Assembly: GCF_000189535.1 (NCBI RefSeq)
Contig: NC_015146.1
Location: forward strand, 62,001-126,000
DNA length: 64,000 nucleotides
Direction of reading: 5' to 3'
Source: Pseudarthrobacter phenanthrenivorans Sphe3
GTDB lineage: Bacteria > Actinomycetota > Actinomycetes > Actinomycetales > Micrococcaceae
Shown: positions 1 to 9,143 of the stretch, in pieces
Layout of the letters: the number at the start of each line of letters is the position of its first letter
How positions within the stretch are numbered: the first letter of the stretch is position 1
The notes under the pieces: generated by a model
The model's database searches: none
Seen by the model: the letters and a program-made list of their open reading frames with translations, nothing else
What the model was told of the DNA's origin: nothing
Program-made: the position numbers and the translations under genes

Positions 1-639
1 TGGGTACCGTGGCCGGGATTATGGCCGAGAACGGGTGGGTCGCCAAGCGGATGCGCGCCTTCAAGCGCACCACCATCCCCTCAGATCCGGACAAGGTCTT
101 CGCGGACCTCATCGGCCGGGACTTCACAGCAGAAGCACCCGGAACGCGCCTGGTCGGAGACATCACCTACCTGCGCACTGACGAGGGATGGCTCTACCTG
201 GCCACCGTCATCGACCTGTGCACCCGCATGGTCGTCGGCTGGGCTATGGCTGAACACATGCGCGCTTCGCTGGTCACCGGGGCCCTGACGATGGCCAGAG
301 ACCGCGGCCATTTGAGTCCCAACGCGATTTTCCACAGTGATCATGGAACGCAGTACACGTCACGCGAAATGGGCGCCTGGTGCGCCGGGAATAACATCCG
401 CCAATCCATGGGCGCCACCGGGGTGTGCTGGGATAATGCCGTGGCGGAATCGCTGTTCTCATCGCTGAAAAACGAGTTTTACCATCACCACCCGCCAGGA
501 CGCCAGACTGGCCACTATGCGCTACATCGAAGTGTTCTACAACCGCTGGCGGCCTCACACCAACAACGAAGGCCTGCCGCCGGCGACGGCTATGGCCAAC
601 TTCACAACCAGAAACCAACAGCTTCCCGCTGCTGCCTGA
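1..639 (+). pseudogene. IS3-family transposase OrfB, partial and frameshifted
   Basis: This is the C-terminal part of the DDE (rve) integrase domain. It keeps the GDITYL Asp, the HSDHGTQY Asp and the NAVAESLF Glu. Around 488 an 11-bp segment present in the intact copy (30171-31442) is missing, so the last 50 or so residues are read out of frame and the frame runs through the original stop near 637 to 698. The 5' end is outside the window. It is probably inactive, although all three catalytic acidic residues precede the shift. Confidence 0.9.
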
Positions 640-684
640 CCGAAAAGAAACTACGCGACTGTCTCACATCCTTGACACACCTCA
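1..684 (+). mobile_element. IS3-family element, copy 1 (3' part only; starts before the window)
   Basis: This is the right-hand half of an IS3-family element present four times in the window; the other copies are 9250-10510, 30171-31442 (inverted, intact) and 35330-36590. The right terminal repeat ends at 684 with ACACCTCA. The body is nearly identical to the other copies, and it carries the same 11-bp deletion in orfB as copies 2 and 4. The right flank runs straight into an IS4-like transposase remnant. Confidence 0.95.
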
Positions 685-1312
685 ATGCGGGCCAATAATG
701 TGCTGCCCGTACTCGAAGACCTGAAGGACGGATCCTTCCTCTCTGCGGTCTACTCCGGCCCCAAGGACCGGCGCAACAACAAGGACCCCATCACGGTCCG
801 GGTGATCGAATACACGGTCACCACCGGCGAAGAGGTCAGCGAATTCCGCCTCATCACCACCCTTCTGGATCCGGACGCGGCACCGGCGCAGGAGCTCGCC
901 GAGGCCTACGCCAGGCGTTGGGAAATAGAGTCCTGTTTCGACGAACTCAAAACCCACCAGCGCGGACCCGGAATCGTGCTGCGTTCCAAAACCCCCGACG
1001 GGGTCCTGCAGGAGATCTACGGACATTTGTGCGTGCACTACGCCATCCGATCCCTCATCGGCGGTATCGCCGACGATTTCGACGAGGATCCCCTGCGGTT
1101 CTCTTTCACATGGACCCTCCGGGCCGCACGGCGCTCTCTCGCCGCGCGCCCGGCTTTTTCCCCCTCAGCGCCTGGCCGAGACATTCACCATCTTCTGCCG
1201 GGAAATCCTTCATGAACTCCTGCCCCCACGCCGACAGCGCTCCAACCCCCGTGTCATCAAACGCAAGATGTCCAATTGGCCACTCAAACGAATACCAAAG
1301 ACACCTAAGTAA
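685..1312 (+). pseudogene. IS4-family transposase, C-terminal fragment with frameshift
   Basis: The first 150 codons encode the C-terminal part of a DDE_Tnp_1 (IS4-type) transposase, including the Y-(2)-R-(3)-E-like stretch YARRWEIESCFDELK and the following GIVLRSKTPDGVLQEIYG. Near 1150-1165, in a T5C5 run, the frame shifts by one base. The rest of the family C-terminus (REILHELLPPRRQRSN and onward) is read in the next frame to the TAA at 1310. The 5' part was removed by IS3 copy 1, which abuts it at 684/685. This is a dead remnant. Confidence 0.8.
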
Positions 1313-1337
1313 ACGGCATTGGAACTAAGAGGACTGC

Positions 1338-1529
1338 TCAGTCCTCTTCAATGGTCAGCGCCCTGGAGGGGCACTCCCGTGCTCCCGCACGCGCGTCGGC
1401 TTGCAGCTCTGCAGGCGGTTCCGGAAGCAGAACCTTGACGACGGCACCATCAAGGTCGTAGACATTCGGCGCGACGGCCGCACAGTTTCCATACGCCATG
1501 CATTTTTTTGGATTTGAGGTGATTTTCAC
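1338..1529 (-). CDS. 3Fe-4S ferredoxin of a Rieske dioxygenase or P450 system
   Basis: A 63-residue acidic ferredoxin with Cys10, Cys16 and Cys53-Pro, the three-cysteine arrangement of single-[3Fe-4S] ferredoxins that carry electrons from an FAD reductase to a dioxygenase or P450. The GTG start is preceded by AGGAG at a good distance. It lies 25 bp downstream of a ferredoxin reductase on the same strand. It is a paralog of the ferredoxin at 21436-21630. No terminal oxygenase lies next to it: the downstream side is cut off by IS4/IS3 remnants, so the pair may be orphaned or may serve an oxygenase elsewhere. The partner is an inference. Confidence 0.85.
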   Translation of the reverse strand: MKITSNPKKCMAYGNCAAVAPNVYDLDGAVVKVLLPEPPAELQADARAGARECPSRALTIEED

Positions 1530-1554
1530 TTTTTCTCCTGCCTAGCCGACGCCC

Positions 1555-2796
1555 TCATGCAGCGGCCTGGTTATCTGAAATTTCCTTCTCAAGGTTTTCG
1601 ACAAATGCAAGATTCAACTCGGCCACGTCGGTGATACGGCGTCGGACTCCGAGCATCCATGACCGGGCATTGATGCCAACGAGGGCGCTGGGCGCTCCGT
1701 CGCGGAAGTACACGAACAGGCGCTTGTTGTCCTTTGCTTCTGAGCCAAGCAGCTCAACACGGTCGTCTCCGCGCGGGGAACCGATAATTTCAATCCTCGA
1801 ACCAAACTGATCGGACCATACGTAGGGGACGGAACGGAATGACCGGGCTTTTCGCCGCCCGGCAAGCAGATTCGCTGCCGCAACCTCTCCCAGCTGAACC
1901 GCGTTGGTCCAGTGCTCGATTCGCCGCTGAAAACCCTGCAGGGGATGGTTTATCCGGGCAACGTCGCCCGCAGTAACAATTGAGTCACTGACAAACAATT
2001 TGTCATCGCAGACGACCCCGTTGTCGATCAGTACGTCCGAGTCAGCCAGCCACTCCGTGTTGGGCGCGGCCCCAATGGAAAGGAGCACATTATCGAACTC
2101 AAGGCGGGTTTCATCGTCGTTGATCACCTGAACGGACGGGACGCCGTTAACGGAACCAACCACCACCTTGCGCACCATGGATTCTGTGCGCACATCCACT
2201 CCGTGCTGTCGTTGAATATCGGCCAGCACCCGACCAACGCGGGTACCCAGAATGGCAGCCATAGGCTCAGGGTCCCGTTCGAGCATAGTCACCGCCACAC
2301 CCATCCGGCGGGCGGCAGAGGCTACTTCCGAGCCCAAGAAACCTCCCCCGATGATGCCCAGAGTCTGTCCGTTACGGAGGTCTTCAGCCAGCCGCTGTGC
2401 ATCCCCCATCGTCCTGATGACATGCACTCCCTCTTGATGAGGGTCCAGGCCCGGCAGACTCCGCGGCCGTGCGCCGGTTGTAATAATCAGTCCGTCATAG
2501 GAAAGATCGCCGTCTACGCCGAGAAGCAATCGTTTGTGCTCACGATCCAGGCCTGTTGCGCGGACGCCGAGGCGAAACTCAAGCTTGAGCGACTCGACCT
2601 CTTTCGGCGTCAATAACGCGATGTCTTCTCGCGCCCAGTCGCCCAGGAGAAACTGTTTGGACAGCGGAGGCCGGTCATAGGGCATTTCGGATTCTTCGCC
2701 CACCAGGATTATTCGTCCGTCGTACCCTTCCGCGCGCAGTGTCTGCGCAGCGCGCGTACCTGCCAGTGAGGCCCCGACAATAACTATCGTCTCCAT
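1555..2796 (-). CDS. FAD-dependent ferredoxin reductase (NAD(P)H)
   Basis: A 413-residue BphA4/ThcD-type reductase. The FAD-binding motif VGASLAG is at residues 7-13, the NAD-binding GGGFLG at about 150-155, and a TAGDVA motif typical of the second FAD contact follows near residue 276. The family oxidises NAD(P)H and reduces small ferredoxins, here most likely the product of 1338-1529. It is a paralog of 21631-22863, which is the same length within three residues. A 125-bp spacer with a GC-rich stem-loop separates it from the upstream extradiol dioxygenase gene, so its expression may be partly uncoupled from that gene. Confidence 0.9.
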   Translation of the reverse strand: METIVIVGASLAGTRAAQTLRAEGYDGRIILVGEESEMPYDRPPLSKQFLLGDWAREDIALLTPKEVESLKLEFRLGVRATGLDREHKRLLLGVDGDLSYDGLIITTGARPRSLPGLDPHQEGVHVIRTMGDAQRLAEDLRNGQTLGIIGGGFLGSEVASAARRMGVAVTMLERDPEPMAAILGTRVGRVLADIQRQHGVDVRTESMVRKVVVGSVNGVPSVQVINDDETRLEFDNVLLSIGAAPNTEWLADSDVLIDNGVVCDDKLFVSDSIVTAGDVARINHPLQGFQRRIEHWTNAVQLGEVAAANLLAGRRKARSFRSVPYVWSDQFGSRIEIIGSPRGDDRVELLGSEAKDNKRLFVYFRDGAPSALVGINARSWMLGVRRRITDVAELNLAFVENLEKEISDNQAAA

Positions 2797-2863
2797 TTAA
2801 TGCTCCGCATTGTTCAATTCGACTGTCCTTACGTTCGAGCTCGAGTCTGATTCCGAGTCACGC

Positions 2864-2896
2864 GCCGGCCTCCGATCGGGGATGAGGGTGGCCGGC
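2864..2896 (-). terminator. Stem-loop between the extradiol dioxygenase and reductase genes
   Basis: Perfect 7-bp arms, GCCGGCC at 2864-2870 and GGCCGGC at 2890-2896, sit in the only sizeable spacer of this minus-strand gene set. There is no clear T run, so it may be an attenuator, an mRNA-stabilising hairpin or chance in GC-rich DNA. Confidence 0.3.
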
Positions 2897-2921
2897 CGCC
2901 TGAGGTCAGACCTGAATCTCC

Positions 2922-3800
2922 TTAGGAACCTTCAGCCATGGAAGCCGGGGGCTTGTGGCCCCACGGGCTGAAAGCCTCGTCGAAGTTGGTCCAGATACCG
3001 GGTTCGGAGATGTCAACCCTCGGCATGTTGGCCGAGAGCTCATACCGGTTTCCGTTGATCCAGAAGTAGCAATACTGGTTTCCGCCGACACCGTGACGGC
3101 CCGGGCCAACTTCGACCTGAATGCCCGCCCTGGACAGCACATCTGCAGCTTCGCCCAGGTGTTCGAACGAATCCATCGCGAGGGCATAGTGGTTGAGCGT
3201 TGCGTTCGGGTTCTGGGTGCTAAAAACGGCGATATCGTGGTGGAACTGGCTGAACCGGGTCCAGGCCGCGCCGACAACGCCGGGCGCAGGCTGGAAAATG
3301 TCCGAGACCCTGCCCTCGAGCACGTTGACGATGAAGTCCGTGAGTCCGCCCGCATCCTGCGCGTGCAACGTGATGTGGTCGAAGTCCCTCGCCCGAATTC
3401 CTTGCTGGTGGGCGCCCGCAGAACTAGGGTTGAGGTACCCGCGTTCGACCACGGTGTCGACCAGTTCAATGATGTGTCCGCTCGGAGCAGTGAAGCTCAG
3501 GGCAACGCGGACACCGGGATCGACGTCGGTGCGCTGCTCCGTGTGGATGCCCGCGTCGGCCAGCCGTTTGGCGTAGTACGCGATGTCATCACTGGAGTCC
3601 ACCTTGACGCCAAAGCGATGAACACCGCTTCGTCCTTCACGGAGAATGAGGTCGCTGACTCCGTCGATTCCGCACCCGAAACGCACGGCGCCATCCTCAC
3701 GGCCCAACTCCTTGAACCCCAGAACGTCTGTGTGGATCGCCGCAGCCTCGTCGATATCCGAGACGCCCAACTCGGCATAGGCAACTCTACTGATTCCCAT
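2922..3800 (-). CDS. Extradiol ring-cleavage dioxygenase (VOC, BphC-like)
   Basis: A 292-residue two-domain vicinal-oxygen-chelate protein. The Fe(II) ligands expected for the 2,3-dihydroxybiphenyl dioxygenase class are visible: His142 (DHITLH), His204 (LNHYAL) and Glu254 (RYELSA). The reaction class is meta-cleavage of a catechol-type ring using O2; the actual catechol is not deducible. The frame is open upstream, but the start at 3800 is preferred because AAAGGA lies nine bases upstream and the VOC fold begins immediately (GISRVAYAELGVSD). It overlaps the end of the cupin gene by 14 bp, suggesting translational coupling. Confidence 0.85.
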   Translation of the reverse strand: MGISRVAYAELGVSDIDEAAAIHTDVLGFKELGREDGAVRFGCGIDGVSDLILREGRSGVHRFGVKVDSSDDIAYYAKRLADAGIHTEQRTDVDPGVRVALSFTAPSGHIIELVDTVVERGYLNPSSAGAHQQGIRARDFDHITLHAQDAGGLTDFIVNVLEGRVSDIFQPAPGVVGAAWTRFSQFHHDIAVFSTQNPNATLNHYALAMDSFEHLGEAADVLSRAGIQVEVGPGRHGVGGNQYCYFWINGNRYELSANMPRVDISEPGIWTNFDEAFSPWGHKPPASMAEGS

Positions 3801-4293
3801 GTGGGGCATTCCTTTCGTCGTTTTTGGTGAATTGCTTATATGAAATATTTCCGGCGCTTTCACGCCGGTTAATCCCCAGGGAGTCAAGCAGGCGGGAATT
3901 CTCCACCAGGATCATGCGCACTTCGTCCACGGAGTCGTTGTAGTGCCGGTGCCAGACCATGGGAGGGGTGTAAATGAAATCGCCCGGACCCCAGGTCAGC
4001 GTTTCAGGTCCGATTTCGGAATATCCGGTTCCTACCGTCACGCAGTGCACCGACTCGTGCAGGTGCCGTTGAAGGTCCGATGCTTCGCCCGGCGGAATGG
4101 ATTGGAGATAGAATTCCATCGCCTTGGCTGGAACATCAGCCAGAACCCCAATTTCGGTGGGATTGCCGGTCACGTCTGCCGTGAGCCAGACCGCGCTGTC
4201 AGCACGGGTGACCAGGGACGCGGGCATCGAAGCTTCCGGATCGGAGTGCTTCATCTCTTGCAGCTTGTCGAGCCATTGGTCGAAGTTCGTCAA
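3787..4293 (-). CDS. Cupin-domain protein
   Basis: A 168-residue single-domain cupin. Candidate metal ligands are His77, His79, Glu80 and His83 in the first motif and His115/His117 in the second (GDFIYTPPMVWHRHY). It starts with TTG behind GGAG. It is the first gene of the minus-strand set cupin, extradiol dioxygenase, reductase, ferredoxin. Small cupins in aromatic degradation clusters may act as dioxygenases, isomerases or decarboxylases, or as binding proteins; nothing in the sequence decides between these. Confidence 0.75.
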   Translation of the reverse strand: MTNFDQWLDKLQEMKHSDPEASMPASLVTRADSAVWLTADVTGNPTEIGVLADVPAKAMEFYLQSIPPGEASDLQRHLHESVHCVTVGTGYSEIGPETLTWGPGDFIYTPPMVWHRHYNDSVDEVRMILVENSRLLDSLGINRRESAGNISYKQFTKNDERNAPHGNQ

Positions 4294-4500
4294 CGTAATT
4301 CTCCGTGACTTCTGGCAAGGCCCAGAGCGGCCGGTGGTCCTGCAAAGGCCGTCAGGGAGGGGGCGAAATCCGCCACCCGGACTTTAGTGCCACGCATCTA
4401 ATATTTCTCCTTTGAAATGCTAAAATCTTAGAATTACTATAGAGGCTGCCGTTGCCGTGCGCAAGGGTCTTCTGGATCAAGTTCCAGAGCCGGAAGCGGC
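4294..4500. other. Intergenic region, probable promoter of the minus-strand catabolic set
   Basis: No gene was found here. An AT-richer stretch at about 4396-4450 lies upstream of the cupin gene and is the natural place for the promoter of the minus-strand gene set. No operator was recognised with confidence. Confidence 0.35.
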
Positions 4501-4862
4501 CTATAAGAGGACCCCGTTCTTACCTTCCGCCTTGATGGCCGCGTGGACCTCCTGAATCGGGTAGCGACCCGCGATGCGCTGGCGAACGAATCCTCCATCC
4601 GCGAGGCGGACGAGCCGGCTCAAGAGTTCGGATGACGGAGCAGTCATCTGAGACGCGGCCTCCACGCCCGCAGCTTGAACCCGCTCCGGGTCGTGTTGGG
4701 TAGCCACGGAGACCATGAGTAGGGCTCGGGCCCAACCCCTGTTGTGGCGTCCACGATGGCGTCAATCTGTGAGAGGCCGTCCAGCCAGGGCTGGCCCCGG
4801 AAGTCGAATGCGAAATCTGCATGTGCCCGAATGCCGGCGGCATACTCGCCATCATCTAACAC
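4501..4862 (-). pseudogene. MDR-family (zinc alcohol dehydrogenase/quinone oxidoreductase) C-terminal remnant
   Basis: Two pieces in different frames together make the C-terminal third of a medium-chain dehydrogenase/reductase. The 5' piece reads WLDGLSQIDAIVDATTGVGPE and the 3' piece reads MVSVATQHDPERVQAAGVEA, ending RYPIQEVHAAIKAEGKNGVLL, the usual MDR tail. The frame changes near 4717. The N-terminal catalytic domain is absent because the fragment abuts the DUF3560 gene remnant at about 4857. It is non-functional. Confidence 0.7.
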
Positions 4863-5442
4863 CTCTGTTCACGCAGCCATTCGGCAATCGCGGTGATTGC
4901 CTCGCGGTCCTCATCAGTGAGGGTTCCCAAGGTTATGGTGCTGACGCCGAAGGCTTCATCAAGGTGCTGACGCCGAAGGCTTCATCAAGGTGCTGACCGA
5001 GGTGCCGGTTCAGGACCGCGACTGATTCGGCTGCTGTCAGGTCAATCCACCGAACCGGTTCATTGATCCGCAGCGTGTACGTCAGGCGCCCATCCCGCCA
5101 TGCCGTTGTGTGGGCGGCAGCTTCGGCACGCTCTGCAGCGTCCTTGGCCTCTTCGTACGCGGAAGCTGCGCGCATACTGCGGTCAGCGCGGGCGATAGCA
5201 GCACGGTGGCGGCCTTCGGAGTGGTGCCCGATCGTGATCGGCTCGCCGCCTTCGGGCAGGCGTGCGATGTCACGGCGCTGCCGCTCCCAGACTGCATCCT
5301 CCTTCGCGGAGCGGCCGGCAGCCTTGGCGTTCCGCGCCTCCACCCGATCCTCCTGGCGGGCAGCTTTGTTGGCTTCAACTTCGGCCGTGGTCCGAATGTC
5401 GGTACTGAGATCGGTGTTCACTTCAAATCCTGCTTCGCGCAA
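4856..5442 (-). pseudogene. DUF3560-domain plasmid protein, frameshifted by a 26-bp tandem duplication
   Basis: The frame encodes a coiled, charged N-terminal segment followed by the DUF3560 signature (EPITIGHHSEGRHRAAI) and a short C-terminal part. DUF3560 proteins are common on actinobacterial plasmids and phages and their role is unknown. A 26-bp unit is duplicated in tandem at 4938-4989. As written, the protein ends early at about 4933. Removing one unit restores a frame that continues to an acidic tail ending REQRC at the TAG at 4856-4858. The duplication is therefore a recent frameshifting slip. The start at 5442 is uncertain. Confidence 0.7.
4938..4989. repeat. 26-bp perfect tandem duplication
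   Basis: Units 4938-4963 and 4964-4989 are identical, and the first eight bases of the unit recur once more at 4990-4997. The duplication lies inside the DUF3560 reading frame and changes its C-terminus. Confidence 0.9.
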
Positions 5443-5465
5443 GGCGGTCAGTACGCCGCAACCGT

Positions 5466-5997
5466 AGAGCGCGCTACGTCAATCAACGCCCGTGCCACCA
5501 AGCGCGGCTTTACCGGCCGCATCGAGGTCACTGGCAGCACGCGTGAAGTCACCGAGACTGACCAGGCCCGGCTCAAGCGGACACACCTCGTCGTGGACAC
5601 GGAAATCACCGGAGAGGCCCCCTGCTACAACGGCTGGACGTTCCTGGCAGCCGTAGACACCGTAGAGACGGCAGACGGGGCGGACTTCGTCATCCGCTCA
5701 GCGCCCGGTGTCGAAGAGTCAGTGGTGGACCGCTCCGCCTTGGAAGCTGGCCGGTACCAGCACTGCTAGTCCATCCGCAACAACCGCAAGTACACGTACC
5801 TGGTGCGCAAGGTCGAAAACGGCGAGACGGTGCAGGTCGGCTCCAGCTGCATCAAGGACTTCACAGGCTGGGCTGCCAAACCCGTCTTCATCAGTGTTGT
5901 TAACCTCACCGAAGACCTCGGCGGCTTCATCGGCGGCTTCGCCTCAGCCCCCGAAGACACCCCGGAAACCGTGGTTGCCCTGGCATGGGCAACCAGC
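5466..5997 (+). pseudogene. Conserved plasmid protein of unknown function, nonsense mutation and 3' truncation
   Basis: The reading frame gives a hydrophilic protein with HLVVDTEITGEAPCYNGWTF, then a Cys-bearing segment GRYQHC, an in-frame TAG at 5767-5769, and SIRNNRKYTYLVRKVENGE with a later GSSCIKDF. The pattern (His-Cys, basic loop, YLV, GSxCxKDF) is that of a zinc-site protein frequently seen on actinobacterial plasmids; no function is known to me. The TAG stands where one codon of the conserved HC-x-SIRNNRK stretch should be. The 3' end is lost at the junction with an IS21 remnant near 5998. The 5' end is undefined. Confidence 0.55.
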
Positions 5998-6151
5998 CGG
6001 ATCTACGGCTTGGCGGCGGCTCCGCCGCATCCAACGCCAACCGCACAATCAGTCGCCCAACTCCATGACGGCGGGCCAGCGCACGAATAGACGGCCCCTC
6101 CACCCGTGCGTCCCGGCGAATTCTGGCGAACAGCTCCACTTTTGACCCCAT
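5998..6151 (-). pseudogene. istA: IS21-family istA, N-terminal fragment
   Basis: The first 45 or so codons of an IstA transposase are present (GSKVELFARIRRDARVEGPS, then an HTH beginning). They are closely similar to the start of the complete IstA at 28015-29691 (GSRVELFAQIRRDARVEGAS). The rest is missing; the fragment joins the decayed plasmid gene at about 5998. Confidence 0.8.
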
Positions 6152-6336
6152 CCCATGCCCTCCACCCTTGGAAACCAGATGAGAACAACGCTGGGATGGG
6201 TCCAAATTAAACCGTCACAAGCCACCCGGCGAGTCGGCAGGTGGGCTCAAATCAAACCAGGCGGATTCTAACCATCGACCCTTCTATGAAGCTTCTATAT
6301 CTCGTCAACCCCCAATTCGCTGCTGGCGGCGGTGTT
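6152..6336. repeat. IS21-type terminal repeats (remnant end)
   Basis: Upstream of the istA fragment two similar direct repeats can be read (GATGGGTCCAAATTAAACCG near 6194 and CAGGTGGGCTCAAATCAAAC near 6239). They match in layout the paired repeats at 29738-29822 of the mer-carrying IS21 element. No gene was seen here. Confidence 0.5.
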
Positions 6337-7402
6337 GGGACTGTAAATTTACCGGTGTAACTCCTGAGGAAGAAGGAGAGCCCCGTGACTGATGTGACGA
6401 CCTCTGCGACCGATGCAGTGGATGAGGAATTGGTTCGGCAGTTGACAGAGCGTGCCCGGACCGAGGGACTGCAGCTGGCCGGGGAGGGCGGACTGCTGCA
6501 GAAGCTGACCAAGCTGGTCATGGAGTCGGCGTTGGACGGCGAACTGGACGATCATCTGGGATACGACAAGCACGATCCCGCTGGCCGGAACGGCGGTAAC
6601 TCCCGCAACGGCCGGCGGCCGAAGACGCTGCTGACCGAGGCCGGGCCGGTGGAGATCTCGGTGCCCAGGGACCGCGACGCGTCGTTCGAGCCGCGGATCG
6701 TGGCCAAGCGGCAGCGCCGGCTGACCGGTGTGGACGACCTGGTGATATCCCTCTCGGCCAAAGGCCTGACCCACGGCGAGATCGCGGCGCACCTGGCCGA
6801 GGTTTATGGAGCCGAGGTGTCCAAACAGACCATCTCCACGATCACCGACCGGGTGCTGGAGGGGATGGGCGAGTGGCAGAACCGCCCGCTGGACCCGGTG
6901 TATCCGGTGATCTTCATCGACTGTGTGAACGTGAAGATCCGCGACGGCCAGGTCGCGAACCGCCCCATCTATGTCGCCCTGGCCGTCACGGTTGACGGCA
7001 CCCGGGACATCCTCGGGCTGTGGGCCGGTGAGCACGGCGACGGCGAGGGCGCGAAGTACTGGCTGCGGGTACTGACCGAGATCAAGAACCGTGGGGTCGC
7101 TGACTGCTGCATCGTGGTCTGTGACGGGCTGAAAGGCCTGCCGGACGCAATCGCGAGCGTATGGCCGCAGACTGTGGTGCAAACATGCATCGTTCACCTG
7201 CTGCGCAACAGCTTCCGCTATGCCTCGAAGAAGGACTGGTCGCAGATCGCCAAGGACCTCAAACCGGTCTACACCGCCCCGTCCGAGGCGGCCGCGCTGG
7301 ATCGGTTTGCGGAGTTCTCCGGCAAGTGGGAGAAGCGGTACCCGGCGATCATCAGCCTCTGGACCAACGCGTGGGCGGAGTTCGTTCCGTTCCTGCAATT
7401 CG

Positions 7403-9143
7403 GAGCCTGTCGCAGAATGGCGTGTCCCAGCCCGGATGGTGGCGGGGGCTTGGGAGAATCGGGTATGGCTCGGAGTTATCGTCCTGTGCGGCGTGATCAG
7501 GTGTTTCTGCTTCCGCCGGACATGCGGGACTGGCTGCCGGAAGATCACCTCGTTTGGCTTGTCATCGAGATCGTCGAGACGCTCGATATGTCGGCTTTCG
7601 AGGCGTCGCGGCGGCGGGGCGGGGTCGGCGCAGCGGGATACGATCCGCGGATGCTCCTGGGGCTGCTTGTCTACGCGTACTGCCGTGGCGTGCGGTCCTC
7701 GCGTCAGGTCGAGCGGCTCTGCCATACGGACATCGCGTTCAAGGTGGCGTGCGCCGGCGATGTGCCCGACCATGCGACGATCGCGAGGTTCCGTGCCGTG
7801 TCCGAGGAAGCGTTCGCCGGGTTGTTCGCGCAGGTGCTGCTGATCGCCGCACGGGCGGGGCTTGCCCGGTTCGGCACGATCGCGATCGACGGGACGAAGA
7901 TCCCCGCGAACGCGTCCATCGACGCGAACCGCGGTCGGGACTGGTTCGAGCAGCACGCGGCAGAGATCGCCGCCGGGGTCGTCGAAGAGGCCCAGCGCGT
8001 GGACGCAGCCGAGGATGCGCTGGCCGCCCGCGGGGCTGACGAGGGCGGTGACCGTGTCCGTGGGGCGCTGGCCATGAGGTCGGCGCGGGCCGAGCGGATC
8101 CGTCGCGCAGCGGCGGAACTTGCCCAGCAGCAGGGTCGACTGGACGCCGATCGCGACGCCCGCCAGACCGGGGCTCAGGCCCGGCTGGAGACATCCCGGG
8201 CCGGGCGGCCGGTGCGAGGCCGGATCCCTGACGGTCCGCTACGGCTGGCCGAGGCGAGGGCGCATCTGGAACGGGAACTGCGTGACCACCAGGCCAAGCT
8301 CGATCGCAGGGCCGCGTTGATCGCCGCGGGGAAGAAGCCGATGGGCGCCCCGTCCGTCCCTACCGAGGAGCACTCCCGGATCATCCGGGCCCGCCGTGTC
8401 GTCGCTGCCGCCGAAGCCGCCGCGGCGCGCGACGGGCAAGCCCCGACAAGGAGCCTGTCCAAGGCCGTCGCGAACACCACCGACCCGGACTCGCGGGTGA
8501 TGCCCACACGCCGGGGATTCGTCCAGGGGTACAACGCGCAGGTCGCCGTCACCGGTGACCATCTCATCGCCGCCGTCGATGTGAACCAGCAGCCCAACGA
8601 TATGCCCTCGTTCGTTCCCATGATGAGCGCGGCCACCAATGCCGCCTCGGGCCTGCACGCGCGGACCGGCTCGCCTGAGCATCAGATCGGGGTCGTGCTG
8701 GCCGATGCCGGCTACTGCAGCAACAAGAACCTGGAGGCGCCCGGCGCCGACCGGATCATCGCCTTGGGCAAGGGTCGCGAACAGCATGCCAAGGCAGTCC
8801 GATCCCCGGCATCCGGCCCGCCGCCGGCCGGGGCGAACGCACGGGAAGCGATGGCCCACCGCCTCCGAACACCCGAAGGATCAGCCGCTTACAAGCGCCG
8901 CGGCGCAACCGTCGAACCCAGCATCGGAACCCTCAAGACGATCCTGAGCAGATTCTCCCGGAGAGGCCTTGATGCAGCCCGCAGCGAGCTGAACCTCGCG
9001 GCCGCCGCCTACAACATCCGGAAGATCCACACGGCAACCGCCTGAGGCGCTGGCCGCGGGGACCAGGCGAGCCGACCTGCCGACCCCGACCAACAGGCCC
9101 CCGTCACCATCCGGGCTGGGACACGCCATTCTGCGACAGGCTC
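7403..9143 (+). mobile_element. Complete IS1182-like element inserted in IS256
   Basis: The near-perfect terminal inverted repeats begin GAGCCTGTCGCAGAATGGCG at both ends and extend for about 40 bp. The target duplication TTCG is at 7399-7402 and 9144-9147. Removing the element and one TTCG restores the IS256 reading frame (FLQFDNEIRTV). The element is intact and was inserted after IS256 was already in place. Confidence 0.95.
7465..9045 (+). CDS. IS1182-family transposase
   Basis: A 526-residue DDE transposase starting MARSYRPVRRDQVFLLPPDM. The N-terminal DUF772-type domain is followed by the first catalytic Asp (FGTIAIDGTKIPANAS), a long charged coiled-coil insertion, the second Asp (VVLADAGYCSNKN) and the Glu (TVEPSIGTLKTI). 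The ATG at 7465 is preferred because it begins the family N-terminus. The upstream open frame is the in-frame tail of the interrupted IS256 transposase and is not part of this protein. Both element ends are intact, so it may be active. Confidence 0.9.
   Translation: MARSYRPVRRDQVFLLPPDMRDWLPEDHLVWLVIEIVETLDMSAFEASRRRGGVGAAGYDPRMLLGLLVYAYCRGVRSSRQVERLCHTDIAFKVACAGDVPDHATIARFRAVSEEAFAGLFAQVLLIAARAGLARFGTIAIDGTKIPANASIDANRGRDWFEQHAAEIAAGVVEEAQRVDAAEDALAARGADEGGDRVRGALAMRSARAERIRRAAAELAQQQGRLDADRDARQTGAQARLETSRAGRPVRGRIPDGPLRLAEARAHLERELRDHQAKLDRRAALIAAGKKPMGAPSVPTEEHSRIIRARRVVAAAEAAAARDGQAPTRSLSKAVANTTDPDSRVMPTRRGFVQGYNAQVAVTGDHLIAAVDVNQQPNDMPSFVPMMSAATNAASGLHARTGSPEHQIGVVLADAGYCSNKNLEAPGADRIIALGKGREQHAKAVRSPASGPPPAGANAREAMAHRLRTPEGSAAYKRRGATVEPSIGTLKTILSRFSRRGLDAARSELNLAAAAYNIRKIHTATA

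Noticed and set aside
2955..3830. Plus-strand frame of 291 codons over the extradiol dioxygenase
   Set aside because: It is the complement of a gene with all VOC metal ligands; the plus frame has no recognisable motif.
6349..7956. Long minus-strand open frame (about 535 codons) opposite the IS256/IS1182 transposases
   Set aside because: It is an antisense shadow of GC-rich coding DNA; the plus-strand frames encode complete transposase motifs, and the shadow has none.
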